Positions 1-8,158 of a stretch of DNA of 64,000 nucleotides are shown in pieces. Position 1 is the stretch's first letter. Each line of letters starts with the position of its first letter. Origin of the DNA: DATAEG01 sp051001975 (GTDB lineage Bacteria; Actinomycetota; Actinomycetes; Mycobacteriales; Jatrophihabitantaceae); NCBI GenBank assembly GCA_051001975.1, contig JBPCMU010000070.1, positions 10,636 through 74,635 on the forward strand, read 5' to 3'. The position numbers and the translations under genes are program-made. The notes under the pieces were generated by a model. The model was not told the DNA's origin. It searched no databases and saw only the letters and a list, made by a program, of their open reading frames with translations.

Positions 1-745
1 ACAAGTTAGTCGCGCAGAAGCCTCCGGTCGAATACCCCATCAGCGCCCAGCCGTCCGGTCCCGGCATCGACCGGAAGTTCGCCGACACCGCGCGCCGCAC
101 ATCGGCGGTGAGGTATGTGTCGACCTGCGGGCCAGCGGAGATGTTCACGCACTCGGTATCACGCACCCCCGCTACGCTCTGGGTCGGCATCACGAGGATC
201 ATCGGCATCGCTCGGCCGGCCTGGACCTCGCGATCCATCACTGCGGCGATCGACATCGCTTTCGTCCAGGTCTGCGGCGCGCCGGGATAACCGTGCAGTA
301 GTTCGACTACGGAGAACTGTCGGTCGGGATATCTGGGGTCGCCGTATGCGGCTGGCAGATAGACCAGCGCCTGGTGTGAACTGACCCGGCTGGTCGTGCC
401 CGGCACGGTGAGCGATACGACGATGCCGTGCCCAGTGCGCTGCGCCTCGCGCAGCTTGCCGCGCAACTGCGCATCGCGAGCACCATGCTGTGCCTGCACT
501 GAGCGGGGCTTGGCCGGGCTCTCCCACAGTTGCGACCAGGACGTGTAAAAGCTACCGGCGTCATTCATCAGCACTGCTACCAGCAGTACCGCGGCGAGCT
601 GCGCACCCAGCACCAGTCCCCCGCGGCCGAGCTGCCGCGGCCACCCCGACGGACCGATCCGGTTCCACCACCCCAGCACCGCGGCAATCGATCCGACACA
701 CAGAACAGCCGCGACGACCACCACGAACCAGCCGGTCAGCGCCAT
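1..745 (-). CDS. Membrane-anchored alpha/beta-hydrolase, putative esterase family (3' end outside window)
   Basis: The reading frame is open from an ATG at 745 to the window edge, so about 248 residues are seen and the C-terminus is missing. The N-terminus has two hydrophobic segments (about residues 3-24 and 43-60), which suggests a membrane anchor with the catalytic domain outside. A beta-strand followed by VVELLHGYPGAP supplies the oxyanion-hole HG motif, and GYSTGG near residue 240 is the nucleophile elbow (Ser). Together these fit the putative esterase family (PF00756: esterase D and mycolyltransferase-like proteins). The Asp and His of the triad would lie beyond the edge. GGAGA lies about 8 bases before the ATG. 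Substrate unknown; a cell-wall or lipid acyl ester is plausible from the membrane anchor, but this is inference. Confidence 0.75.
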   Translation of the reverse strand, partial: MALTGWFVVVVAAVLCVGSIAAVLGWWNRIGPSGWPRQLGRGGLVLGAQLAAVLLVAVLMNDAGSFYTSWSQLWESPAKPRSVQAQHGARDAQLRGKLREAQRTGHGIVVSLTVPGTTSRVSSHQALVYLPAAYGDPRYPDRQFSVVELLHGYPGAPQTWTKAMSIAAVMDREVQAGRAMPMILVMPTQSVAGVRDTECVNISAGPQVDTYLTADVRRAVSANFRSMPGPDGWALMGYSTGGFCATNL

Positions 746-818
746 CAACGTGGTCTCCGATCCTCCGCGTCAGACCAAATCGCAGAATGCCCGTATTCGC
801 GTACCGATGCCACTGGTT

Positions 819-2066
819 TCACAGCAATTGCGCAACCGCGTAGATGATCAAGCCAACCAGCGATCCCACGACGGTGCCATTGACTCGGATGAACTGCAGG
901 TCCCGGCCGACCTGAAGCTCGACTCGCCGGCTGGTGTCAGCGGTGTCCCAGCGGGCCACCGTGCCGGAGATGAGCTCGGCGATGTTCGCGCCGTAACGCG
1001 CCAGCACATGGGTGACCGCCGACTGCAGCCAGCCGTCCACCTTGCGCTGCAGATCGATGTCGGTCCGCAGCGACTCGCCGAGCTGGCGCACCATGTTCTC
1101 CGCGGTGCGGCGCAGGTCGGACGTCGGGTCGGCGGCGGCACCGAGCAACGCGTCCTTCAGCGGGAACCAGAGCGAACCGAGCCAGCCTCGAACCGCCGGG
1201 TGGTCCAGCAGTTGGGTCTTGGCCGCCTCGACCTTCGCCGCTGCCACCGGGTCGGTGCGAAGGCCGTTCGCGTAATCACGCAACCGCTCGTCGAACTGCT
1301 TTCGGAATTCGTGCTCGTCATCGCCGACCACGTCGCCAAGGAACGACTGCAGCCCGGTGAACAGCTTCGCGAAGACCCGGTCGTCCACCCAGTCCGGCAC
1401 CCATTCCGGCGACTCGTCGGACAACCGGCGGCGCAGCATCGGCCGGTTGTCGTCGAGGAAGCGCATCAGCCCGCGCACCCCGGCGGTAAGCGCCAACTGA
1501 TGCTGGCCGCCTTCCACGACGATGTCGAGGATTCGCGCCACGATCGGAGCGGCCGGCAGGCCGCGCAACCGGGCGTCGGCGAACTCGGCGATCGCCTTGC
1601 GGATCTCCTCGTCGCGGAACACCTCGGCCGTGCCCTGCAGCGCCGCGGCGCCCTCCTCCACCAGACGTGCCGAGTGGCCGGGATCGGCTAGCCATTCCCC
1701 GGCCCGCTTGGGCACCTCGGCGGCACGCACCCGTTCCCCGACCACCGACGCAGTGAGGAAGTTCTGCTGGACGAACTCGCCGAGACTCGCCCCGATCTGG
1801 TCTTTCTTTTTGGGGATGATCGCGGTGTGCGGAATCGGGATGCCCAGCGGATGCCGGAACAACGCCGTCACGGCAAACCAGTCCGCGAGGCCACCGACCA
1901 TCGCCGCCTCGGCCATCGCCTGCAGGCAGCCCCACGCACCATGGCCGTCGCCGAGCACTCGGGAGATGACGAACAGGGCCGCGGCGGCCACCAGCAGGCC
2001 GCCGGCGAACAGCTTCATTCGCCGCAGTGCGCGGACCCGTTGCACCGTGGCGTCGGCGAAGCTCAC
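819..2066 (-). CDS. DUF445 family membrane protein
   Basis: This 415-residue protein matches the DUF445 (YjiN/YheB-type) pattern. It has an N-terminal transmembrane helix at about residues 18-36, then the conserved segment AAMVGGLADWFAVTALFRHP, then IPHTAIIPKKKDQIG, and a long helical region with a second hydrophobic segment at the very C-terminus (VGSLVGLIIYAVAQLL). The family is common in actinobacteria and no biochemical function is established; a membrane-tethered coiled structure is the usual description. Its start overlaps the stop of the ATP-grasp gene by 4 bases (ATGA), so the two are probably translated together from one message. Confidence 0.85.
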   Translation of the reverse strand: MSFADATVQRVRALRRMKLFAGGLLVAAAALFVISRVLGDGHGAWGCLQAMAEAAMVGGLADWFAVTALFRHPLGIPIPHTAIIPKKKDQIGASLGEFVQQNFLTASVVGERVRAAEVPKRAGEWLADPGHSARLVEEGAAALQGTAEVFRDEEIRKAIAEFADARLRGLPAAPIVARILDIVVEGGQHQLALTAGVRGLMRFLDDNRPMLRRRLSDESPEWVPDWVDDRVFAKLFTGLQSFLGDVVGDDEHEFRKQFDERLRDYANGLRTDPVAAAKVEAAKTQLLDHPAVRGWLGSLWFPLKDALLGAAADPTSDLRRTAENMVRQLGESLRTDIDLQRKVDGWLQSAVTHVLARYGANIAELISGTVARWDTADTSRRVELQVGRDLQFIRVNGTVVGSLVGLIIYAVAQLL

Positions 2067-2959
2067 CGACTGGCCCGACGCGACGCCACGACCTCGGCGA
2101 TGGCGGCGGCGAATCGGTCCGCTGCGCCGTCCGCATGCTGCAGGAACAGCGAGGGTTCGACGAGCTCGATCTCTCCGACGATCGGCCCGGCCGCGGTCGG
2201 CAGCAGGTCCACCCGCGCGTAGAGGAGGCCGGAGCCGGCCGGCACTGCCGCCAGAGCCACATCGGCGACTCGCAACTCCTCCGCCGACGGCTGTCGCGGC
2301 GTGATGGCCTCCGCGACGAACGGGACCTGGCCGGGTTCGGGGAGCAACCGGTGGACGTGGCTCGGCGGCAGCATCGGACCCTTTCGGATCGCATGGCTGA
2401 ACCGGCCGCCGAGGTACATCAGAGCCGTCTCACCGGCTTCGTCGATGCCCTCGATGTACGGCTGGATCATCGCCACCCGCCCGTGCTCGTGCAGCGCCTC
2501 GAGATGCGCCTGAGCCGCGTCGAGGTCGGCGGGAGCGGCGAATCGCCCAACACCAAGCGATCCCGCCCCGACGGCAGGCTTGACCACGAACTCCCCGCTC
2601 TCCGGCCAGCGCGCGTCGTCGGCCGGCTCGACGAACTGCGTCGGCACGACGGGCACCCCGGCCACTGCGAGATCACGGAGATAGATCTTCGAGGAACTCC
2701 ACCGGATCACCTCGGCCGGGTTTGCCAGAGCCGGCACGGAATCTGCCCAGCGTAGGTACTCCTCGCGTCTCGGCGGGTAGTCCCAGGTCGAGCGCACCAC
2801 TGCGAGATCGAAACTCGACCAGTCCATCCCGGGTGCGTCCCACAGCGTCCAGGACGCCGCCAGCCCGGCCGCTTCGCAGGCGCGCAGCAGCAGATCGCCG
2901 TCGAAGTCCTCACCGGTCGGAAAGTCGGCCGAGGTCACCAGAGCAACACGGGTGGTCAC
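2063..2959 (-). CDS. ATP-grasp domain protein (RimK/glutathione-synthetase-like fold)
   Basis: The 298-residue protein has an N-terminal Rossmann-like part (VALVTSADFPTGEDFDGDLL; DLAVVRSTWDYPPRREEYL), then IRWSSSKIYLRDLAVAGVPV and EFVVKPAVGAGSLGVGRF, which is the ATP-grasp beta-strand and glycine-rich loop. MIQPYIEGIDEAGETALMY holds acidic metal ligands, and a C-terminal strand carries GEIELVEPSLFL. ATP-grasp enzymes couple ATP hydrolysis to ligation of a carboxylate with an amine or thiol. The substrate cannot be read from the sequence. The gene sits directly upstream of the DUF445 gene with a 4-base overlap and is divergent from the gene at 3086, leaving a 126-bp region for both promoters. 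Confidence 0.8.
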   Translation of the reverse strand: MTTRVALVTSADFPTGEDFDGDLLLRACEAAGLAASWTLWDAPGMDWSSFDLAVVRSTWDYPPRREEYLRWADSVPALANPAEVIRWSSSKIYLRDLAVAGVPVVPTQFVEPADDARWPESGEFVVKPAVGAGSLGVGRFAAPADLDAAQAHLEALHEHGRVAMIQPYIEGIDEAGETALMYLGGRFSHAIRKGPMLPPSHVHRLLPEPGQVPFVAEAITPRQPSAEELRVADVALAAVPAGSGLLYARVDLLPTAAGPIVGEIELVEPSLFLQHADGAADRFAAAIAEVVASRRASR

Positions 2960-3085
2960 GGCCTCACCCTAATGAGCGCCACGGCTCGGGCGTCGCGCTC
3001 GTTGGACTGACCAGGATCCAACAAGGCAATATGTGGGTACCACAGCCGCAATCGAGCGAGCCGGACGACGCGAAAGGACCCCTAG

Positions 3086-5056
3086 ATGAGTGCGCCCGGA
3101 GGCCCCCCACCGAACGATCCGTGGTCGTGGCAAGGCGGTGAGCAGGTGCCGTCGACACCGGCGGAGCAGCCCGCCGAGAGCTCACCGGGAGAACCCGCCC
3201 AACCTCAGCAGCAGCAACCCGAGCAGTCAGCACCCGCGCCATCGCACGAGCCGGCTGCGGAGCAGCCCGCCGAACCACCGGCAGCCGCGCCGCCGTCGTC
3301 GTGGGGCGGCGACGGATGGGCCCAGCAGCAGCCGGCAGCCAATCAGCCTGGTGCAACCGAGGCAACCCCGCAATGGCCGGGCCAGCAGCCCTCGCAGTAT
3401 CCGGAGACCTTCCCGCAGGCTGGCACACCCGGCCAGGAGTTCGGCCGGCCCGACCCCGCGCAGCAGGCCTATGGCGGAGCCGCCCAGGCCCAGCAGCAGT
3501 ACGGGCAAGGGAACTACGGCCAACCGGGATACGGCCAACAGACGGGCGGCTACGGAGCGCAGCCTGACTCGGCTCCGGCCTACCACGATCCGTCGGCCAC
3601 TGCGCAGTACGGCTTCGGACTGGAGTCAGCCGCCCAGCAGTACCCGGGCGCCGCAGCGGGAGTCGGCTGGCAGCAGCCGCCGGCCGCGAAGAAACGCAGC
3701 AAGACGCCACTGATCCTGGGCATCGTCGTGGTCCTCGTGCTCGGCGGCCTGGCCGGCGGCTACTTCGCGTTCTTCAACAAGAGCAAGCCGAAGTTGACGT
3801 TCAACGGCAAGCAGATCGACAACGCCGATCAGATCCTCACCGAAGGACAGAAGCAGGTCAACGACCAGGTCTCCAGCCGGCACGGGGTGAAGAGCAACGA
3901 CACGCGGTGCTACTTCGCGGTGCCGAAAACGCCCGCCAGCGGCACCAAGAAGACCGATATCAGCAACACACTGCAGTGCGGACCGGCGCTGTTCGTCGAC
4001 GGCTCAGCCAGCCAGGCCTACCTCAGTTACAACATCAATCAGACCAGCTCGAAGAGCGGCAAGGTCGTGCTCGGACTGTCCGCGACCCCCGTCTCGCCGA
4101 ACCCCGCGGCACCGCCCGGATCGGTCGAGCTCAAGCGGCCGGATGGTGTTTCGGCACCGAGCAACAGTGGCAACCTGAAGGCGCCGTCACCGCCGGCTGC
4201 GGACAAGAATGCACTGGTCAACGCCGACCTCGGTCCGGCTCAGTCGCAGGTGCAGGCCGCTCCGACCACCGCAGTGATGATCGGCGACACGTTCGGCATC
4301 CGGCTGAACACCGTCGGCAAGGTCGATCGGTACGGCCGCGGCGACACCGCGCGCACGGCACCATCGGGCACCGACCTGATCGCGTTCACCTTCGAGGTCA
4401 CCGACGGCGCCACGGGCAAGTCGGCCGACACGGTCGCGGTGGGCATCCAGATCGGGTCCGGCGAGCCGCGCAGCCTCCCCGGTCGCACGCCGGCGGTCAT
4501 CGTGGCGGTTCCTTCGGGCCAGACCGCGACACTGGTCATGGTCGACACCGGGGTCACCCAATCACTCGCGTTGCCGTCTGGCGCCAGGGGTTCCAAGAAC
4601 GTCCTGATCAACGTGCGGCAGCACCTGACCGCAACGGTGAACAAGACCGGCAACTTCACGGTGAAACTGAAAGCCGGCAGCCAGTCCGGCTCGTACACCG
4701 GCAAGTACACCTTCCAGAAGGTCGGCCTCTACGGCACCCTCAGCAGCCGTCACCCGGCCGCCCAGAACGCCTACCTGTTCGGGTTCCTGACCTGGCAGAG
4801 GACCAGCGCCACCAAGGGTCCATTCACCTCGTCGGGCGGCAACGGCCCGTTCTCGTTCCGTACCGCCGAGATGTCACTGCAGGCCGGAGGAAAGACGTAC
4901 AAGCCGAAGTTGGTCGGCAACACCACGGTCTTCGAGGTGCCTGCGTCGATCACCACTGGGACCATCGTGGTCGGCGGTAGCTACAAGCAGTCCACGGGCA
5001 CGACCGAGACGATCACCCCGACGCTGCGGCTGCCGTTCGCAATCCCCGCAGGCTGA
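3086..5056 (+). CDS. Gln/Pro-rich single-pass membrane protein with large extracellular domain, unknown function
   Basis: This protein has 656 residues. Residues 1-200 are low-complexity and rich in Pro, Gln, Ala and Gly, with repeated QQxYG and GYGQ units and no cysteine. A basic stretch (AKKRSK) precedes one transmembrane helix at about 208-229 (LILGIVVVLVLGGLAGG). The remaining 420 residues are therefore most likely outside the cell, preceded by a disordered cytoplasmic tail. The outer part contains beta-rich segments, a DUF4352-like FTFEVTDGATGKSAD stretch near 435, and the pair Cys-275/Cys-293 (approximate numbering). AAAGGA precedes the ATG. I do not recognise a family. Tail-anchored Pro/Gln-rich proteins of this design are common in actinobacteria and often belong to the cell envelope. 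It stands alone between divergent and convergent neighbours. Confidence 0.75.
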   Translation: MSAPGGPPPNDPWSWQGGEQVPSTPAEQPAESSPGEPAQPQQQQPEQSAPAPSHEPAAEQPAEPPAAAPPSSWGGDGWAQQQPAANQPGATEATPQWPGQQPSQYPETFPQAGTPGQEFGRPDPAQQAYGGAAQAQQQYGQGNYGQPGYGQQTGGYGAQPDSAPAYHDPSATAQYGFGLESAAQQYPGAAAGVGWQQPPAAKKRSKTPLILGIVVVLVLGGLAGGYFAFFNKSKPKLTFNGKQIDNADQILTEGQKQVNDQVSSRHGVKSNDTRCYFAVPKTPASGTKKTDISNTLQCGPALFVDGSASQAYLSYNINQTSSKSGKVVLGLSATPVSPNPAAPPGSVELKRPDGVSAPSNSGNLKAPSPPAADKNALVNADLGPAQSQVQAAPTTAVMIGDTFGIRLNTVGKVDRYGRGDTARTAPSGTDLIAFTFEVTDGATGKSADTVAVGIQIGSGEPRSLPGRTPAVIVAVPSGQTATLVMVDTGVTQSLALPSGARGSKNVLINVRQHLTATVNKTGNFTVKLKAGSQSGSYTGKYTFQKVGLYGTLSSRHPAAQNAYLFGFLTWQRTSATKGPFTSSGGNGPFSFRTAEMSLQAGGKTYKPKLVGNTTVFEVPASITTGTIVVGGSYKQSTGTTETITPTLRLPFAIPAG

Positions 5057-5072
5057 GGAGGACCGTCGGGCG

Positions 5073-6041
5073 TCAGCGGACGAAGGTGTCGACCGCGATG
5101 GCCACGAAGATCAGGGCCAGGTAGGTGTTCGAGAGGTGGAACAGCCGCATGGGCTTGGTTGCGGCACCGCGCTTCGTGCCGAGGTACAGCCGGTGCGCCT
5201 CGGCCAACAGCACAACCCCGGCCAGCGAGGCGATCACGCCGTAGACCCAGCCGGTCGCCAGCGGCCACAACACCAGGGTCGTAGCCACCGTCAGCCAGCT
5301 GTAGGCCAGGATCTGCCGGGCCACGACCAGCGGCGTGGCCACCACCGGCAGCATCGGCACGCCCGCACGGTGGTAATCCTCGCGGTAGCGGATGGCCAGC
5401 GCCCAGAAGTGCGGCGGCGTCCAGAAAAAGACGACGGCGAACATCACCACGGGAGCCCAGGCCAGCGAGTCGGTTACCGCGGCCCAGCCGATCATCACCG
5501 GCATGCACCCGGCCGCGCCGCCCCAGACGATGTTCTGTGATGTGCGGCGCTTGAGCACCATCGTGTAGACCACGACGTAGAAGGCGATCGCGAGCAGGGT
5601 CAGCCCGGCGGCCAGCCAGTTCGTGGCCAGACCCATGATCAGCACGGACACGATCCCGAGCACTACGCCGAAGACCAGCGCATTGCGCGGTGAGACCTCG
5701 TGTCGGGCCAGTGGCCGACGGCCGGTGCGGCGCATGATCGCGTCGATGTCCCGGTCGATGTAGCAGTTCAGCGCGTTGGCGCTGCCCGCGGCCAGCGTCC
5801 CGCCGACCAGTGTGGCCACCACCACTGTCCAGCGGGGCAAACCGCCGGCGGCGAGGATCATCGCCGGCAGGGTCGTGACCAGCAGCAGCTCGATGATCCG
5901 AGGCTTGGTCAGCGCTACGTATGCACCAAGGCGACGGCGCCACGCCGGCTGTTCTGCGGTACGTCGGCCCGTGTCGTGCATCGGGGTGGCATGGCCTCCC
6001 GTCCGCCCGCCGGCGGCCGGCGCCACGGGCGTCTGCGTCAC
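5073..6041 (-). CDS. ctaB: Heme O synthase (protoheme IX farnesyltransferase)
   Basis: This 322-residue integral membrane prenyltransferase adds a farnesyl group to protoheme IX to give heme O, the precursor of heme A for cytochrome c oxidase. The UbiA-family signature is clear: NALNCYIDRDIDAIMRRTGR near residue 88 provides the Asp-rich Mg-diphosphate site, followed by RPLARHEVSPRNAL. The second loop has the QNIVWGGAAGCMPVMIGWAA and FFWTPPHFWALAIRYREDY motifs typical of CtaB/CyoE. About nine hydrophobic helices are visible. In many actinobacteria ctaB lies next to tkt on the opposite strand; here the repressor/MFS pair is inserted between them. It is convergent with the gene at 3086, with only 16 bp between stops. 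Confidence 0.95.
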   Translation of the reverse strand: MTQTPVAPAAGGRTGGHATPMHDTGRRTAEQPAWRRRLGAYVALTKPRIIELLLVTTLPAMILAAGGLPRWTVVVATLVGGTLAAGSANALNCYIDRDIDAIMRRTGRRPLARHEVSPRNALVFGVVLGIVSVLIMGLATNWLAAGLTLLAIAFYVVVYTMVLKRRTSQNIVWGGAAGCMPVMIGWAAVTDSLAWAPVVMFAVVFFWTPPHFWALAIRYREDYHRAGVPMLPVVATPLVVARQILAYSWLTVATTLVLWPLATGWVYGVIASLAGVVLLAEAHRLYLGTKRGAATKPMRLFHLSNTYLALIFVAIAVDTFVR

Positions 6042-6083
6042 TGGCTCAGGGTATCTCCCGCAACTGTGCTCCCTGGCGGGGCG

Positions 6084-7382
6084 TCAGGCATCGAGGCCTA
6101 CCGGCTGATCGGCCCGCTGCCCGGCTGGGTCGGCGGCTTTGGGTCGGGTGCCGAGTTGCCGCCAGACCGGGCGCACCGCGGGCAGTAGCGTCGCCAGGAG
6201 ATACAGCCCGCCGGCGACCGACAGCGCCGTGGTCAGCCCGCTACGGGAGATGAGCCAGCCGCCCAGCAGCGAGCCGAGCGGCATGCCCGCCCAGCACAGG
6301 GCGTCGAATCCGCCGAGCACACGGGTGCGTAGTTCCACCGGGATCTGCTCGTACATGGTGGCGCCGAGGATCGGGTTGATGGCACCGGCCCCGACGCCGC
6401 CGAGGAAGACGACTACTGCGATCACCGCAAGCTGATGACCGGCGAAGGCGATGACCGCGAACCGTGGCGCACCGACGACCAGGAAGGCGAGCAGGTAGGT
6501 CTGGTACCGCGGCAGCCGACTGCCCCACAGCGCCCACAGTCCATTGCCGATCAGGGCACCGGCGCCGAACGTGCCGCCGACGACACCGAGCGCCACGGCA
6601 GAACCCTGCACGTCATGTGCCCATACCGGTGCCAGGACGGCGCTCATCGCCTGGTCGAGCAGGTTGGTCACCAACACCATCGCGGCGATCGCGCGCAGCA
6701 GACGGTGGGCGGCGATCCAGCGCACCCCCTCGGCGATCAGCCCGAGATAGCCCTTGCCGTCCGGGTCGTGTTCGGTCGCGGAGACCCGGTCGAGGCTGGG
6801 GAGGCGGACCCACCCCCGGACCAGGACGGCCGCGATCAGAAATGTGACGGCATCCACGTACAACACGTTCGACGCGCCCATCAGACCGATCAGCAGGCCG
6901 CCGAGCGCCGCTCCGAGGAGGCCGGCCAGCCGGTACGCGCCGTCCACCATCGCCAGCGAGCGATCCATCGACGCGTCGGCATGTTCGATCGCCGCCGGCG
7001 TCATCGCATTGTCGGCGTTGCTGGCGAGGCCTTGCGTAGCGCCGGATGCGGCTACCAGCAACAGCAACGCGACAAACGGCAGGCCGACGCTGCGCACCAG
7101 GACGGGAACCAACCCCACGCTCACCGCGGCGAACCCGCTACCGAGCACGCTCATTCGGCGTGCCCCGAGCCGGTCCACCACTGGGCCGCTGAGTCCTTGC
7201 ACCAGCACCAGCGGCGTGATCTCGGCAAACCCGACGAGGCCGGTGCGCGTCGGGCTGCCGGACGTGACCAGGACCAACCACGGCAGCGCCAGCGCGGACA
7301 TCCGACTGCCGGTCATAGTGATCGCCTTCGCCGTGGCCAGGGCCAGCAGTGGCGTTCGCGAACCAGAGGCGGCCGGGGTCAT
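6084..7382 (-). CDS. MFS transporter (EntS-like exporter)
   Basis: This 432-residue major facilitator has about twelve hydrophobic helices. The start is set at the ATG of 7382, whose ATGA overlaps the stop of the ArsR-type gene; the frame is open further upstream, but that part overlies the regulator. Visible features are the helix-2/3 loop with VDRLGARRMSVLG and the drug-efflux style opening (LALATAKAITMTGSRMSALA). Transporters of this subgroup move small molecules outward by proton antiport, but the substrate is unknown. Co-translation with a metal- or drug-sensing type repressor suggests a ligand-induced efflux unit. An aminoglycoside-, macrolide- or siderophore-type efflux role is equally possible. 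Confidence 0.85.
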   Translation of the reverse strand: MTPAASGSRTPLLALATAKAITMTGSRMSALALPWLVLVTSGSPTRTGLVGFAEITPLVLVQGLSGPVVDRLGARRMSVLGSGFAAVSVGLVPVLVRSVGLPFVALLLLVAASGATQGLASNADNAMTPAAIEHADASMDRSLAMVDGAYRLAGLLGAALGGLLIGLMGASNVLYVDAVTFLIAAVLVRGWVRLPSLDRVSATEHDPDGKGYLGLIAEGVRWIAAHRLLRAIAAMVLVTNLLDQAMSAVLAPVWAHDVQGSAVALGVVGGTFGAGALIGNGLWALWGSRLPRYQTYLLAFLVVGAPRFAVIAFAGHQLAVIAVVVFLGGVGAGAINPILGATMYEQIPVELRTRVLGGFDALCWAGMPLGSLLGGWLISRSGLTTALSVAGGLYLLATLLPAVRPVWRQLGTRPKAADPAGQRADQPVGLDA

Positions 7383-7984
7383 CGGCGCCGGCCGGAGAGC
7401 TGCGGCAACACCTGTAGCTGCACGGAGACGTCCTCCGCCCCCTTCGACTCGGGCTCTCGAGTCAGTTGCGACCAGCGGTCCAGCACGGCGCCAATCTCTT
7501 CGCCCAGGTCCTGCGCCTGCCGAGCGGTCAGTCGCAGAGTCCGGTCGGACAACTGAGTGGCGCTCTGCCACCGTTTCGGCAGCCAGGCGAGACGGTCGGT
7601 GATCTCCCGGATCCGGTCGATGTAGACATCCGCGATCACCCGCAGGTACGCCGATCCGACGATCCGGTCCTCCTCGGTCGGCTTGGCCGGGAGTTCGTAG
7701 TTCGACAGCTCGTGCACGGCACGCCACCAGCGCTCCCGACCGGCGGACGGCTGCTCTGAGACGAGTCCGTAGCGCGCGAGTTGGCGGAGGTGGTAGCTCG
7801 TCGCCCCGCTGGACTCCCCCACCGCCTCGCCGAGCTTGGTCGCCGTCGAAGGGCCGCCCTGCCGCAATCGGCCGAGCAGACGCAGCCGGAGAGGGTGAGT
7901 GAGCGCCTTGAGGGCGTCCGTGTTCAGGTCGATCTTGGTGGGTTCGCTGACCGCGTCGGTCGGTGGATCAGAGAGCTCGGGCAT
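7379..7984 (-). CDS. ArsR/helix-turn-helix_20-type transcriptional repressor
   Basis: This regulator has 201 residues from the ATG at 7984. The winged helix-turn-helix lies near the N-terminus: ALTHPLRLRLLGRLRQGGPST, then ATKLGEAVGESSGATSYHLRQL as helices 2-3, then a wing ending in RERWWRAV. The C-terminal half is helical and is the likely dimer and ligand region; it has no cysteine cluster, so it is not an arsenic or cadmium sensor. A TTG 21 bases further upstream is in frame but lies inside the palindrome at 7988-8017, so I prefer the ATG. There is no Shine-Dalgarno sequence before that ATG, and TACCTT lies 6 bases upstream of it, consistent with a leaderless message. Probably represses itself and the overlapping MFS gene. 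Confidence 0.85.
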   Translation of the reverse strand: MPELSDPPTDAVSEPTKIDLNTDALKALTHPLRLRLLGRLRQGGPSTATKLGEAVGESSGATSYHLRQLARYGLVSEQPSAGRERWWRAVHELSNYELPAKPTEEDRIVGSAYLRVIADVYIDRIREITDRLAWLPKRWQSATQLSDRTLRLTARQAQDLGEEIGAVLDRWSQLTREPESKGAEDVSVQLQVLPQLSGRRR

Positions 7985-7987
7985 ATC

Positions 7988-8017
7988 GCAAAGGTATCTT
8001 TGCAAAGATACCTTTGC
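7988..8017. promoter_or_regulatory. Perfect 30-bp palindromic operator over the ArsR-type promoter
   Basis: The 30 bases equal their own reverse complement, with GCAAAG at the left end, CTTTGCAAAG across the centre and CTTTGC at the right end, so the GCAAAG half-site occurs in overlapping pairs. The element stands 3 bases before the repressor ATG and contains its likely -10 hexamer (TACCTT on the minus strand, plus-strand 7991-7996). Binding there would block the promoter, giving autoregulation of the repressor and exporter. Distance to tkt (8159) makes control of that gene less likely. Confidence 0.8.
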
Positions 8018-8103
8018 AAGCGGCGGCTAGTCGACAGGTTGTCGTCATCGTCTTGCTCGGAAAGATTTGCCCGGACCCCCCTCCGGTGCAGTTCCGCGGT
8101 GGC

Positions 8104-8109
8104 TAGGCT
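8104..8109 (+). promoter_or_regulatory. Probable -10 element of the tkt operon
   Basis: TAGGCT fits the actinobacterial TANNNT -10 consensus. It lies 50 bases before the tkt GTG, leaving a short leader that contains the GAAGAGGA ribosome-binding site. No convincing -35 hexamer is seen, which is usual in these genomes. Assignment rests on the motif and position only. Confidence 0.4.
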
Positions 8110-8158
8110 CGGGGGTGACGAGAGCGTTACCGGCGAGCGTTGAAGAGGATGTGCAAGC

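Noticed and set aside
2960..3085. GTTGGA...TCCAAC inverted repeat as an operator for the divergent pair
   Set aside because: Six-base arms around a 10-base spacer are expected by chance at this length, and no regulator is nearby.
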